DNA from: Lucifuga dentata
Lineage: Eukaryota; Chordata; Actinopteri; Ophidiiformes; Bythitidae
Direction of reading: 5' to 3'
DNA length: 64,000 bases
NCBI GenBank assembly: GCA_014773175.1
Contig: VXCM01000748.1
Location: 1 to 64,000 of the forward strand
Shown here: positions 1 to 12,460 of the stretch, piece by piece
How positions within the stretch are numbered: position 1 is the stretch's first letter
Layout: every line of letters starts with the position of its first letter
Made by a program: the position numbers and the translations under genes
Notes under the pieces: model-generated
Database searches by the model: none
What the model was told of the DNA's origin: nothing
What the model saw: the letters and a program-made list of their open reading frames with translations, nothing else

Positions 1-63
1 GGCAGATGATTCGCTGTGGTGACCCCTGAAGGGAAAGCCGAAAGGAAAAGAAGAAGAAGAAGA
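1..63 (+). repeat. 3' tail of a teleost non-LTR retroposon
   Basis: The first bases read like the common fish retroposon tail with the pattern gatccgctgtggcgacccc, then a gccgaaag motif, and end in an AAG-rich run. The element is cut by the window edge. I recognise the pattern from fish genomes in general but cannot assign the family without a repeat library. Confidence 0.55.
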
Positions 64-704
64 CTTACTCTCCAGTTGAAGCTGTACTAGTCAGACAACT
101 GTCCTTGGCTCTATATTAAAGTGCATTATTTATGAAGGCCAGACTATGTTTTCTTACAGCACATATGCTCCACATGTGCATGTGCAGATACAGGTGCTCA
201 TACAATATGCACACATTCATGCGTGTTCGCGAATATACATAATCACACAGGTACACACAGAAACACACGTATATTCCTTTTAAATGACAAAGCTCTGTCC
301 TTGGATGCTCAGACACACTTGCGGCAGTGTGTTTGAGCAGACTCCTTGCTGTCATGCTGCAGTAGTTCAGTCTCCTCATTATCTTGTGTCATGTGACGGT
401 GTCTGAATCATTTGGCCCTGGGAGCTGAACCAAAAAGGGAGAAACTCACAGGCGTCACTAAACTCAGATGACAGGGAGAGCAAGCAATAGCAATGTCATT
501 GTCCCTCTATGGATTACATAAGAAATTCCACTGCTGTCAATCATACACTAATGGGCGCTGTGCTCCTGAGAATACTTTCTGAGTAGAAAAGCAGGTATGT
601 AAATCAGTGCACAACATTTGTTTGGCATATGAGAACATGGATGTGTGTGTGTGTCTATGTGCAACAATTCCATTTAGTGTCACTCCATTGTAATTCAGCT
701 GTGG
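64..704. other. Intergenic, no gene seen
   Basis: AT-rich unique-looking sequence with a short GT run near 640. The open frames here are short and carry no domain I recognise. Confidence 0.6.
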
Positions 705-1013
705 CCGTACAGGTGATTTTGCATGTCTGAGTCATAAATACAACCACCCGTATATAAGTTACATTACTGACAGCCATTTTTAAAATAACATTTTGTGTTA
801 TTTTGTCAAATCATAATCTTTCAAAATCAAATGTTCAGGTGATACACCAACCTTAAAATGTAGTGTTTCATCTGCTAACAGTTATCTCTAAATGTAGAAG
901 GCATGGCCATTTTAATGTCTTAGGTGAAAGACATTCTCCTGGGACTATATTCTCTAGCGGAGACATTTTCTTCCGTATAGCTCAGTGTTGGATTGGTTAA
1001 AATAAATAACTGA

Positions 1014-1047
<34 letters not shown>

Positions 1048-1180
1048 TGATTGTGTTATTCAGTGTGATGAATTACCTATCTGAAGCATATTGTAAGTCT
1101 CTACAAGTAGATTTTTATAGAGTACTGGAATGAACTGAATCTGGAAGGTAGGAAAAACAGTTCTAATATTTGTTGCACCA
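705..1180. repeat. Dispersed repeat, family A, copy 1
   Basis: This stretch aligns by eye with 5424-5815. Shared blocks include tttgcatgt, tcaaatc plus aatctttcaaaa, tcaggtgatacac, aaggcatggc, ctcctgggactatatt, and aagtctcta followed by tttttata. The copies have diverged with many substitutions and small indels, so the insertions are old. This copy carries a 30-base A run at about 1014-1044 that the other lacks. The element class is unknown and no protein is encoded. Confidence 0.7.
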
Positions 1181-3029
1181 GTAGCATGTTTTGAAAAATG
1201 GGTGGCAGTGATGACAATGAATATGTAGGTTGTATTTACCGGGCTCAAACATTCAGAATCGCTGATATGGTCCTCCCTGTCAGCATGATGAAGGTGATCT
1301 TCTACTATCTTTTCCTTGTGCTACAGACTCTCAAATCCTCAACTAAAGACTTGCTTGTGTCAAGAGTGAAGAAAAAAATTAAAGTGAGCACAGAGATCGG
1401 TTGAAGATAAAGCATCTAAACAACCAGGTGCACATTACAGTTAAAATGAGTGAACTCAATGCTGGAACACTTTAATAATAAGCTACTGGAGAATTATCTT
1501 AGAGGTCTGGACCCATTTTGTTGTTTGATAATTTTTTTAAATTATTGTGCCAGTGAATACATGGACATATGTTAAAAATGTGACTATTTTTTTGGTATCA
1601 GCCCCTAAAAATCAAAATGCAAGGGCATATAGTATAGTTCTAGTAGACGGTAAAGCAATACAGCCGTAGAACACATTGCATTTTTTGGGAATAGGAGTTG
1701 TAACACTTACTTTCTCATATCTTAATGATCTTAATCTTAATGATCTTAATGTTACATGGCAATTTCTTTTTCCAGTTATAAAGCATGTCTGAATTCAGTT
1801 GCTATAGTTCATTCTCATGAGGATGTCAAAAGGCACTCTGGGAAATAGAGGAAATCAGTAACTTGAAGTGGAAGCAGACAAGACAAGCTGGAAGGAGAGA
1901 TGACAAAAGTGAGTTATATTTCACCCTCAAATAACTTCTGAAATCTATCAATAACAGGATATGATAACAGTCCAAACTCTTTTAAGAGTTTGCACTTTGT
2001 CTAACAATCAAGCAAAGAAAACTGTCTAATCATTATGTCTATGACTGAAAATTACGCAATCTATCTTTAAAGCAGGGCTGCATGATGTCAATGACAGCAG
2101 ACTCAGAGTGAGGGAGACATTACTACACGACTACAGTGACATAACAGCGGATTGCAACCAACATCAAGGCTCTGCACAGGCCTCATGATGGCCGGTTACA
2201 TCATGAACAGCAATATATGGCACCAACTCTCATAGTTCCACGGGGATAGGAAACAGAATGCACTGCAGCTGGTCAGTAGCACAAATAGCATGATAATGAG
2301 AACGATAAGTTTTGGCACATAGACTACAGATACAGACTCACTGTCGTGATCTCAGAAAATGTTGGCCATCCCAGTCTCACCTACATCAGAGTATCACCAG
2401 AGGATGTCTGCAGACTGCCAAAAAAGCCACAGTGATTTGCTGCAGGCATGCCCTCCGTGCTTGTCTGGGAGGACCCTCCACATGAAGCGAGTGTGGGAGA
2501 TATCACTAATAAATACTGTGGAGTGCGTGCATTGGTGATTGAACAAAGCATGATGGGGGGGNGTGACAAGAGCAAATAAGAATGAGTGTTTGTAAGTGAG
2601 CCAAGATTGTGAATTTTGAGCAGCAGTGCACCCACAAATTCAGATTGAATTTAGCATATCAACACAATAGAGGAAATCTACACAAGAATTCTGACTCTGA
2701 TTAGGCTGCTAAAATTCTACCAGGTAATTTTAATGTTATCTTAGAACCTTTTACATTTGGGCTAGTTAGAGCCTTTTTTCTGCATTCACAACTATTTGTT
2801 GAAGTGTTTTGTTGAAAGCCATTTCTGATTCCAGCTGCAGTTAAGAAAATCCTCTCGGTAAATAGAGGGCTGATATTTGATTAAAATAACACATCGGTCA
2901 ATCTAATATTATCCACATTTACAAAATGTGCCTGTGACAGTTGTTACTGCACTTGATGTGTGATGTCAATGACATAGTGTTGTGCAAACCTGCAGTGAAC
3001 CCATCTGCAAATCAACTGTTTGAGTTTGA
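1181..3029. other. Intergenic, no gene seen
   Basis: AT-rich spacer. It contains a short tandem of the unit tcttaatgatcttaa near 1732-1752 and a single N at 2562 inside a G run. No open frame has recognisable protein content. Confidence 0.6.
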
Positions 3030-3316
3030 CCACTCAGTCACATCCATCCATCCATCCATCCATCCATCCACCCACCCATCCTCTGCTATTTGACAGATAA
3101 ACTAATTTGCACCTATGGGGAATTTAGAGTTTCCAATTCACCTAAACTGCATGTTTTTAGAATGTGGGAGGAAAACAACTATAGCATCCAGAGGAAATCC
3201 TCAAAGAGATGAAGAGAACGTGCAAATTCTACACAGAACAGTCGCACTTGGGATATGAACCAACAACCTTCTTGCTGTGAGGTGAAAGTGCTAACCACTA
3301 ATCCTCCATGCTGCCC
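3030..3316 (+). repeat. L2-like LINE 3' fragment with (CATC)n
   Basis: A (CATC)n run at 3041-3080 is followed by text typical of an abundant fish LINE 3' region: a cctaaactgcatgtttt block, gtgggaggaaa, gaacgtgcaaattctacac, and a final ccttcttgctgtgaggtg, gtgctaaccacta and atgctgcc. The copy is degraded and has no coding capacity. The L2 or CR1-clade assignment is from memory of the consensus. Confidence 0.6.
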
Positions 3317-4479
3317 ACTCAGATTCCTATTATACATATAAAGTAATTCTCAGAATTTATCATCTCTTAATCAAAACTAGAAAAACCTGACAGAAATTGG
3401 CAGTGCTAATGCTTTGAGTGTATGTATGCCTAAAACTTTGTAACAATGTAATTTATGTAACTTATGGTACATAATCCTACTGGGGCCTGTAGTAAGCTGC
3501 CTTGTGTTGATTTTCTGTCTTTGAGCCGGTTGCAGCTGTCTCATTCGTTTCAATTAAGAAATTTATATGGATGCGAATCTAGTCACATCGCTATTAATCA
3601 AGCTGTCTCTGTTTCCTTTTTGCCCAATTATAACTATTTATAATTTTAGTTGTGTTGTCACTCTTGTCTATAGCCTGTTAGTGAAACAGGAACATCTTCT
3701 TGAGATGTTTCCACAGTGGGACAAAGTGAGAAAACACATCTCAATCCATCCTCATTTTGTGGAGGTAAACAATGAGACCAAATTAAAACCAATATGATAT
3801 CATGCAGCATGCAAAGCATAAAACTGGATGGCCACATACCTCCTCTTGATTTGAATCAGACTCTCCCACCTGTCACTATCCAACCTTCCACAAAAAAAGA
3901 AGAAAAACTCTCTCAGATCAAATGTCTTCTAAATGGCTTCGATAAGAAAACATGCAAGAAACATGTCTCATTGGTTTGACAGTAAGATCATGCCTGACTG
4001 GCCAACCTGAAGACTGAACCACCCGTGTCCATGACCACAGGAACAACATGTAAGCTTCCCCATAGTAACAGATGTGCTAAATAGAGGAGACTTCCTTTCC
4101 TTGGGGTGCACTCCTCTTAAACTGCTCAATTTTCCACAGCAACATTTATGAAATCTCAGTCAATATCACTGACAAAGTGAAGGGCTTCTGCCATTAAAGC
4201 CCTGATAGCATCACACATAAATCTTACTCATGGTAGTGCCGTGGCCAAAAAGCTTGATAAATGAAGTGATATGAGTGTCCTCTAACATGTTTTAAGTTTA
4301 TTGTATTAGGTCAAAGCTGTGGTTGTGGTTGTGGTTGTGAGTGACTGAGTGAATATCCATTTCAGGTGAACCCTGAAGTATCAGCTGCAGCCATGCATTT
4401 CTCATTATTATGGTCAGCCTTCTGCCAGCACTCTATCACACAGCCATCACGCTGCTGTCAGGCAAAAACTGCACTGAAG

Positions 4480-4515
<36 letters not shown>

Positions 4516-5423
4516 CCACTCCTTATCCCCAAGCATTTCACACAGAGAACTTGCAGGACTAAGATCATCTGCATAAGTGGCGCTCATATAGATCATGAGA
4601 GAAATTGTAATTGGTAAACTGATGCATAGTCTATTCTATGCAACGTTGCACTTCCACTCATTTCTCTTAGTGATTTGCTGTTTGCCTTGCTGAGTTATAG
4701 CTTCAAGTGAGAATTGTAAACTGACTGGACAGTGGTTATTGTGGTAATCAATACAAATCAGCTGTATATATGGATTACATAAGAATTACAGTTAATGTAG
4801 GTAAGCATTTATCACAAGGTTTATGACGGGTGTATTCTCATCAAGGCATTTAATCAAGCATCGACTCATGAAATATTTTTTTTTTTTGNCGGGTGTATTC
4901 TCATCAAGGCATTTAATCAAGCATCGACTCATGAAATATTTTTTTTTTTTGCTGTTTTTCCTCAGTTGCTTTGGCACAAAATGGCATCACCACAATAATT
5001 AGTATGAAAACATTGTGTGAAATACTTTCCATCAATAAGTCATTTTCTCAAAACTGTATATGCAGTTCTAATTGCTTACACAGAATTTAATGTGTATAAA
5101 TACTACTTTCTCTAACGGATGCAGAGAGTATGACTTGGGATCAAAACTGATTACTTCTAATGAAATTTATTACTCTCACAAATCTGCCAACATGCTCATT
5201 GTAGTACTGTCTTATTTTTTGTGTTTGGTGAAACAAATGTGCCTATTGCTTACTTACACAAATTTCGGTAAAGGTAATTTAGGTTAGGTAATTTAGATAA
5301 AATCTTATTGCTGCCACAGAGCACAGACTATTTACACACTGTTTACAAAAGCTATTACATTTAAAATTAAATATTCACAAATCACTATAAATTCTGTCAG
5401 TTTACAACACCATAGTCTTTTAA
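3317..5423. other. Intergenic, no gene; (AC)n and gap-flanking duplication
   Basis: No coding exon is recognised. A (GTGGTT)n-like tract lies near 4319-4338 and an (AC)n microsatellite at 4484-4512. A block of about 62 bp is repeated on either side of a single N at 4889 and looks like an assembly artefact (see findings). Confidence 0.6.
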
Positions 5424-5815
5424 AAGGACCATACCAGTGCTTTTGCATGTTTGAATGCAATAAATACTACCTGGATACATTATGTTAATGCCTACCATTT
5501 TCCAAAACATAAAACCATAATTTAGTTTTTGTGCTATTTTTTCAAATCCCCTAATCTTTCAAAAATCAAATTTTCAGGTGATACACTCAAATTTTCAGTA
5601 TTTCATCACGTAACACTTACTCATGATTATAAGGCATGGCTGCATTATTTTATCAGCAAAAATAATGTTCTCCTGGGACTATATTCCCTGGTAGAGATAA
5701 TTTTCTTCTGTGTACCTCCATGTTGAAATGTTGTGTTTTGTTTGCTATGATGATCACATTTCAAGTCTCTAAAAGTCCATTTTTATACCATACCTGAATA
5801 AAGATAAACTGAAAC
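5424..5815. repeat. Dispersed repeat, family A, copy 2
   Basis: Diverged partner of 705-1180 in the same orientation. Similarity runs from the tttgcatgt block through tcaggtgatacac and ctcctgggactatatt to aagtctctaaaag and the following tttttata. It has no protein-coding content. The right end adjoins the nested inverted repeat at 5819-5867. Confidence 0.7.
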
Positions 5816-5818
5816 AAA

Positions 5819-5867
5819 CAGTTCATCTTTATGAACTGGTTTCAGTTCATAAAGATGAACTGAAACC
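5819..5867. repeat. Nested perfect inverted repeats (hairpin-forming)
   Basis: An 18-base arm at 5819-5836 is exactly complementary to 5845-5862 with an 8-base loop. An overlapping 13-base pair, 5838-5850 against 5855-5867, has a 4-base loop. The two hairpins share bases, so they are mutually exclusive folds. Confidence 0.85.
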
Positions 5868-8666
5868 AGTGGCAGTCTGGAATTTAGGATAAAGTGTTTG
5901 AGAGAAACAATTTACTGCAATTTTCTGTGTATGACTCAAATAAATATGAATAGCTACAAACTGATCTGATAAGGTGATTGATCATATCTTTATGGTTGTG
6001 TAAACATGGCTCAGGCAGGGAGGCCAAATTCTCTGAAAACAACGCGCCNTTTTTTTTTTTTAGACAGCTATAGGCTGAATCTGAGCTTAAACATTTTACC
6101 CATCATAAAGGTTGGATCCTCCAGGTGTGGTAGCAATGACGGTTGAGCCAACTGGATCAGGAGTTTTTCAGGGGTTTTTTTTCCCCTCTCTCTCTCTCTC
6201 TCTCTTTTACAGAGGTAGAGCTGTATTGAGAATTACAGTACAGCTATTAAAAATTCTATATGGACCTGTAAATGCATTAGTTAGCTTTTGTAATCAAGCA
6301 TGGCCACCAACTATATTGGTTGCAGTAACATAGCCAGCCAGCAGCTGTAGCCTACAGCATGAACTCCTGCAGCATGTGTCAAAGCATGTACTATGGAGGG
6401 CAGAGAGGCTGCAGATTTTACAAGACAAAATCTGATTTCAATGATCAGCACACATCCAGTCACAGAGGAGGAGCTAATCAGTGAATTTAGCTAGCGAAGG
6501 GTTTTGTTTTGTTTGAAAACTAGCATCCTCTCAGCCCTCTATGGACCTGAATGAAGGGTTACAATAAAACTGATCATCTATTGTAGGACTAAAAACTTTT
6601 CTTATATTATCAATTAATATATCTACAGTAAGTGTTTACATGCATTGATTTGCAATGTTTATGTGTTTAAACTGTCCATAATCAAATGTTTCTGAATTTG
6701 TTATACAGTACATAACTTAAAGCTGGAATGCACACACAACAGTAATGAAGGTGTTTTGCGACACTGAATCATTATAACCACTGATTATTTTGTTACTACA
6801 AAAAATAGTTGAAACTGAAATGAAACTATTCTTCATCACATTGAATTACATGCTGTGAGTCAAATAAATGATTACGTTTTAATTTCTGGGCAAACTTAAA
6901 ATTTATGTATATTGTATGTAATGTTCCTGCTGAGGAGCAGATTTGACCACAGGATGACACATTAAGAAAGGCAGTGTGTTAAAAAATAAAAAGAGGATTT
7001 AAGTGTTGTGGTGTTGAGTGGGTGGCTGTTAAAGGGGTTGTTCTGACAGTAAATAAATAAAGGGGCAAGAATGGTTTAACAAGATTACACAAAAAATATG
7101 TTAGGCTGTTTACATGAAGCCAAAATAACTGTAGTCTCTAAGCAAATTTAGCCTTGTTAAACTCCAGACTAAATTGAATTCCTGTCACTACTGTACATTT
7201 ATATTATAAAGAAAGCCCACTCATCAAAAGTTTTCAGTATGTTACTAAGGATGGCAAAATAAAAGTTTTATTTTTGCTTTGACTGTTTTCTAGTTTTAAT
7301 GTCGTTCTGTTATCTCTGTTAGATGGGATCATTTATGCCTGAGATGATGGTGGCCATACTGTCTGTCATGGGGGGGAAAAAATATATTGAGTATCAGCAT
7401 ACCAAATACTGAGCACATAAATAATGCAAAAGTTAAGATTCTTTGTTCAAGTATACATCACTAAAAAGCAAGGATCAGCATTTTGGGTGCCAGGATGCCC
7501 CGAGAAGCCTTTGGTATTGCAATATGCAAGTCCTGGCCACATGTTGAGCCAGGGGGTGGCCTTGATCTGTGGATCAAAGCGGTGCAATCAATAGAGGAGG
7601 TGTCTCATGAATCAAACGCAGGCAGAAACGATGCTGATGAGGTTATGGAGGATCAATCTCTTCTCGCTGTTTGTTTTTTTTTTTTAAAAGGTGTAGTCTC
7701 TAATATCTCAGAAACCAGCAGNGGGGGGGGGATCAGTGTTGCGCAATGGCTCATGGGTCACAATAGGTGTCTTTATTAATGACATTCATCTTCATTAGCA
7801 GCAGCATTTTCAAGTATCAAGTATATCAAGTATTGATTATTATTTTGGCCAATCAACAAATCATTAAGTTTATAAAATGTCAAAAGGTGTGTCATAATGT
7901 CATAAGCTAATACTTATCACAAATTCCCAGAGCTCAAAGGGCCATCTTTAACCTTGTTATTTTATCTCAAAAAGATGATTAAAAAAAAAAAAAAAAAAAA
8001 ACTATTTCAACTTACAGTAATGTGAAACAGATAAAAGCAGCACAATCTCACATTGTAGAAGCTTGAACCAGTGGCTGACATGTTTACTGGATGAACAATT
8101 AAAACAATTAATTGACTGAGCAATTATTGCCAAATTTTTTTCTGTTGATCAAATAAACAGTTAAGTGATGAAATTATCTTGTGCCCATCAAAGTTATCAA
8201 CAGAAAACTCACCATCACTACTACAACTACCATTACTCTAGGTGACATTTCCACTTTGTACACCATGCTCACCTGTCCAGCCTGCTCAGCTCTGTTGTAA
8301 AGCTTCCGCTCTGGACAGATGAGCCTGTCCCAGCCTGTTTACTCTCAGGAGCCACTAACCACTAATGCCAAACCCAGCCCTCTCTAATTTTGAAAAAATA
8401 TTTCTGTCAGTTCTTTAAATATCATCTCTTCCAGGCTCCTGCTGCCACCGAGGAGAGAAAGAGCGAAGAATAATTCCTTATCGTTGCACAAAAACTACAA
8501 CAATTTAATCCTCAGTGTTGAAAGAGGGACAGAGAAAGCCTCAGCCAAACAGAAAGTCCTGATGAGTCTCAGTGCGACAGACTCTGAGCCAGGATGGCGA
8601 GAATGGAAAACGAAGGAACGGGCAGTAACAAGGGAAGAGATGAGGAGAAACACTAAAGAATAGAGA

Positions 8667-8671
<5 letters not shown>

Positions 8672-8707
<36 letters not shown>
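8672..8707. repeat. (AG)n microsatellite
   Basis: Uninterrupted AG dinucleotide repeat. Confidence 0.95.
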
Positions 8708-8711
<4 letters not shown>

Positions 8712-11700
8712 TGTCATTTAGGATAGAAACTGACAGCAAAGGGTGAAAAATACAAGAAGGAAACAGAAAGTGAGGGAGTGCTGTAGACAAAAACGATTGT
8801 ACAGGATGAATGAGAGAGTATAAGAGATGAGGTGAGGCAGCTCCTCAACAGACCTGTCAGAGATTGAAGTATGGGCCTCTTATCTAGCAGGACCAAGTGC
8901 ATTATCAAAAATGCCGAGACAACATGTCAATATGTCTAACGGTGAGCACATGAGGAGCAAACCTGATGGGTGTCAGTGTCTCCTAGTCATGCATGGCAAA
9001 GCTTCTAGTCCTGTGGTGTGTTAAATGGAGCAGGTGGGGGGAGTCTAAGAAACCATGACGACAGAAATGCAAAGTCTTTGGTGGGAAATGATAAACTGTA
9101 CAGCCATCGTGCAATCACAGCTCACCCCGCATTTGTCTACCAATTTATGCGATATTCCAGCAGTAAATCTCAGGCTGAAGCTCTGGTAATAACAAGTTTT
9201 ATCTCCAATTCTCTGATGTGATGTGTCAAAGCATGGCGGTTCAGTAACACACGAGCCAATGCTGAGAAGGCTAAAAACAGAATATTGCATAATCAGGTGA
9301 CTTTGCAAAGGCAGTGAGGCTTTAACTTATTGTCATGGAGGCGACGGCTGATTGAATGAAGTCCAGGAATGATGACATAGCAGCAGGGAGTGAGAGGACA
9401 GTTTTTCCTCTGGCCTTGAAGAGGGACAAAGGACAATAGCTCTGATTGCACTGAGAACAAACATATAAACAGCTCTCTGCTCACCTCTTTTCCATGCTTA
9501 TATAATTATTCCTTCCTGCCTTACTGCCAGCACAAACTGCACTTTGCTTTACTCTTTTGAATTCCGGAATACAGAAAACTAAGGCAGGCAAAGGAAGAAG
9601 TTGAAAGCCTGACAGGCTGTGGTTTTAAGAAATCATTATGTCAAGACTGAGACTGAGGTTCCAATGAAGTTCTTGATCAAAGCCAGCAGCCTTGACAGTC
9701 ACCACGACAGAATTGCTCAGTAAATAGCTTGAGATGAAGATCAGAGACTGACAAACATCTGAATGTGCTGCAACACAAAGGAAAAATGCACATAGTGGGT
9801 ACAAATAGAAACAGTCATACTTCAAAATCATAGGTCAGCTCTTTGTATATTTATTACTTAGAACACACAGTGCATTTATTAATCAGACTATATGAGCTGC
9901 CTTCTCCCCTTTACATGTGTACACTGTGAATACATAAGTCACAGTCTGGGCACCATTTTGCATTTGCCACATCATAGCATTTAAAACCTGTTTCATATTG
10001 CCTGCCCCTTATACTGCAAAACATACTTTCCTTCACATTTAAGCACACATCTTTGCTCGAATCACCAAATCCAGTCTCCGATCCTCATCCACATTTCATT
10101 CATCCTTGGGAGGAGATGGAGCTTGCAGCCTCATGCCGGCCATCCAGGGACAATGCGGCAGGCAGGCAAGAAGCTCCACTACTGTAGTGGCATGGCAGGT
10201 TCAGCTGAAGGAGAGGCACTGACACCCATACTAATGAGACTCTATGCAGTGCAGTGACCAAGCGTATTCAAGAGGATCAGACAGAAACAATCACATAGCT
10301 ACCAGGGAGGATATTGCCTCAATGAAACCCCCTCTCACATTCTGAAAAAAAAAGTGGTTTGCTTCTCTTTTCATCTCAATCCTCTTAACCCTTGAAATAT
10401 TCTAACAAATCTATTGGACACTCCACAACCCTGACAAAAATCACATATTGATCTTATTATTGAATGAACAACAAATGCCTCAAAAATATCTCTGGGGTAC
10501 AGACTGTCTTCAAACATAATCTATTACAAATTATTGAATATGAATGCTATCAAGTAATGTTTTCATTAGTTTGCTTTTTTGTTCCTTTTGGCTAAGCACC
10601 ATTGTTCATTCATGCCCAGACACACAAATCTGTATTTGTTAAAACTGTTTACACAGCACATGTAGAGACTCTAGCTATCTCAAGCAGCAAACACATAATG
10701 ACATTCATGCACAGACACCATTCATTCAATATCATTAGTATCAGACATGCTGTCTACAGTTCCATGCAATGACAAATACCACAACATGTTGTTTGATAAT
10801 GTATTGTGTTTTACTTGACAAAAAGAGTTTGCCTAAATCACCCACTAACTTCTTGAAATGGGTTGAACTTCTGTAAATTCCCAGCATTCTAATATCACCC
10901 AGGAACAAATATGAGTAATAAGTATAAATGACCACAAATAAAGAAGGGGGAGAACTGGATGAAGACGGAGAAAGAGTTAGCATGAGTGTGAATCGGTGAC
11001 CTTTAGGAGCCTTTGCAACCCACCAGATGAAATTCATTAGCACATCCCGAAGATTAATAAAGCGAGGCTGCCTTCTGATGACAGACAGACGTTCTCCATG
11101 CAAGATGGTGAATCTGGAAATGACATGGGCTATTTCATTAAACCAGCCACGAATGACCGACTCTGCATGTTCTTCTACCTAAAAAAGTATAGTATGAGGG
11201 AACTCTAAGATAGCTTCTCTAATATCAGACATCAATAACCTACAGTAACTCTGTCCTATCATTATGCATTTAGGACAAGCTAGGAGCTGCATTACATCTT
11301 CAAGTCATCCAGGATTTGCCCTCCAGTCTCTTGTGAGGCACAGGAGGATCTTGCTGCCACATTACCTGCCGGTTTTTAGAAACAGCTGCTTCCCTCCTGC
11401 TGTGAATTATGCAACAGCAGTGTTTACACTCAAGGTGCCATGCCTGCTGAAGCACAAACAGGAACGTGTAACCTCAGAAACTTTAGGATGGTCTGAGCGA
11501 ATGTCTGCGCCCACTCTCTTCTAGTTAGCACAAGAGTAATTTACAACAGACAGCTCAGGGTGACCTGCGCCTCGATCGCTGCTCTGTGCAGAAGGATGAA
11601 AATGAAATCTGAGCTTAAGTCATGTCCAAAAAAATACAGAGATGCAGATGGGCTGTTGAGGTATCTCGCACTTGTACCTAAATGTCTTTACTAAAGGTAA

Positions 11701-12406
11701 GACACAGAGGAAAGAGAGTTAACTGCCTGTGTTGCTAATCCTATAGAGCAACATAAGTTACTGTAATATATCACACATCTTCATCCTAAATCCAATGAAA
11801 GCACAGCATTGCTGCCCATTAGCCCATGTTAATGAACAGGGTGAGTAGTTTCTTACTACAGTATATTTTGTTTGTCACTTCTACGTACTTACAGTATTTT
11901 GTTTTACTTTAAGTAAAATATGAACAGATGATTATGTCACAATAAATGAATACAGTTAATGTGACATAAGCTGATGTAATTATGTGTTATAAATTATTCA
12001 TATGACTTTGGGTGCTACTTAAACTCAGCAAGCTCCCACATTTTATGCAACGAGACTGAATGCATATGAATGTACAATGCGTAATGTCTAAGTATGCTGA
12101 CGCTGGAAAATACAGTAAGCCATTAAGTGTGCTAAAGCCTTTATTAACTGCGTACATGTGACCATAATGTCAAGATAATCTTATGGGAAACTAATCAGTA
12201 AGATTAAAAAAAAGTAGGGTGCTAGATTGTGTATCATCTTAATTTGAAAGGATTTATACTTTCGGAATTAACAAAGAATACAACATTGTGTTTGGCTAAT
12301 TCAAACCCCCTAAAGGCTGAGGAAATGTTATCATAGAGGAGTTTAAATTGATGCACTGATTAGAGAAAATAGAGAAAAATACTTTAAGGAGAGGCTGAGA
12401 AGAAGA

Positions 12407-12408
<2 letters not shown>

Positions 12409-12456
<48 letters not shown>
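12409..12456. repeat. (AG)n microsatellite
   Basis: Uninterrupted AG dinucleotide repeat of about 24 units. Confidence 0.95.

Positions 12457-12460
<4 letters not shown>

Noticed and set aside
10741..11103. 120-codon minus-strand frame
   Set aside because: No domain, no repeat-like composition, no linked exons; likely chance.
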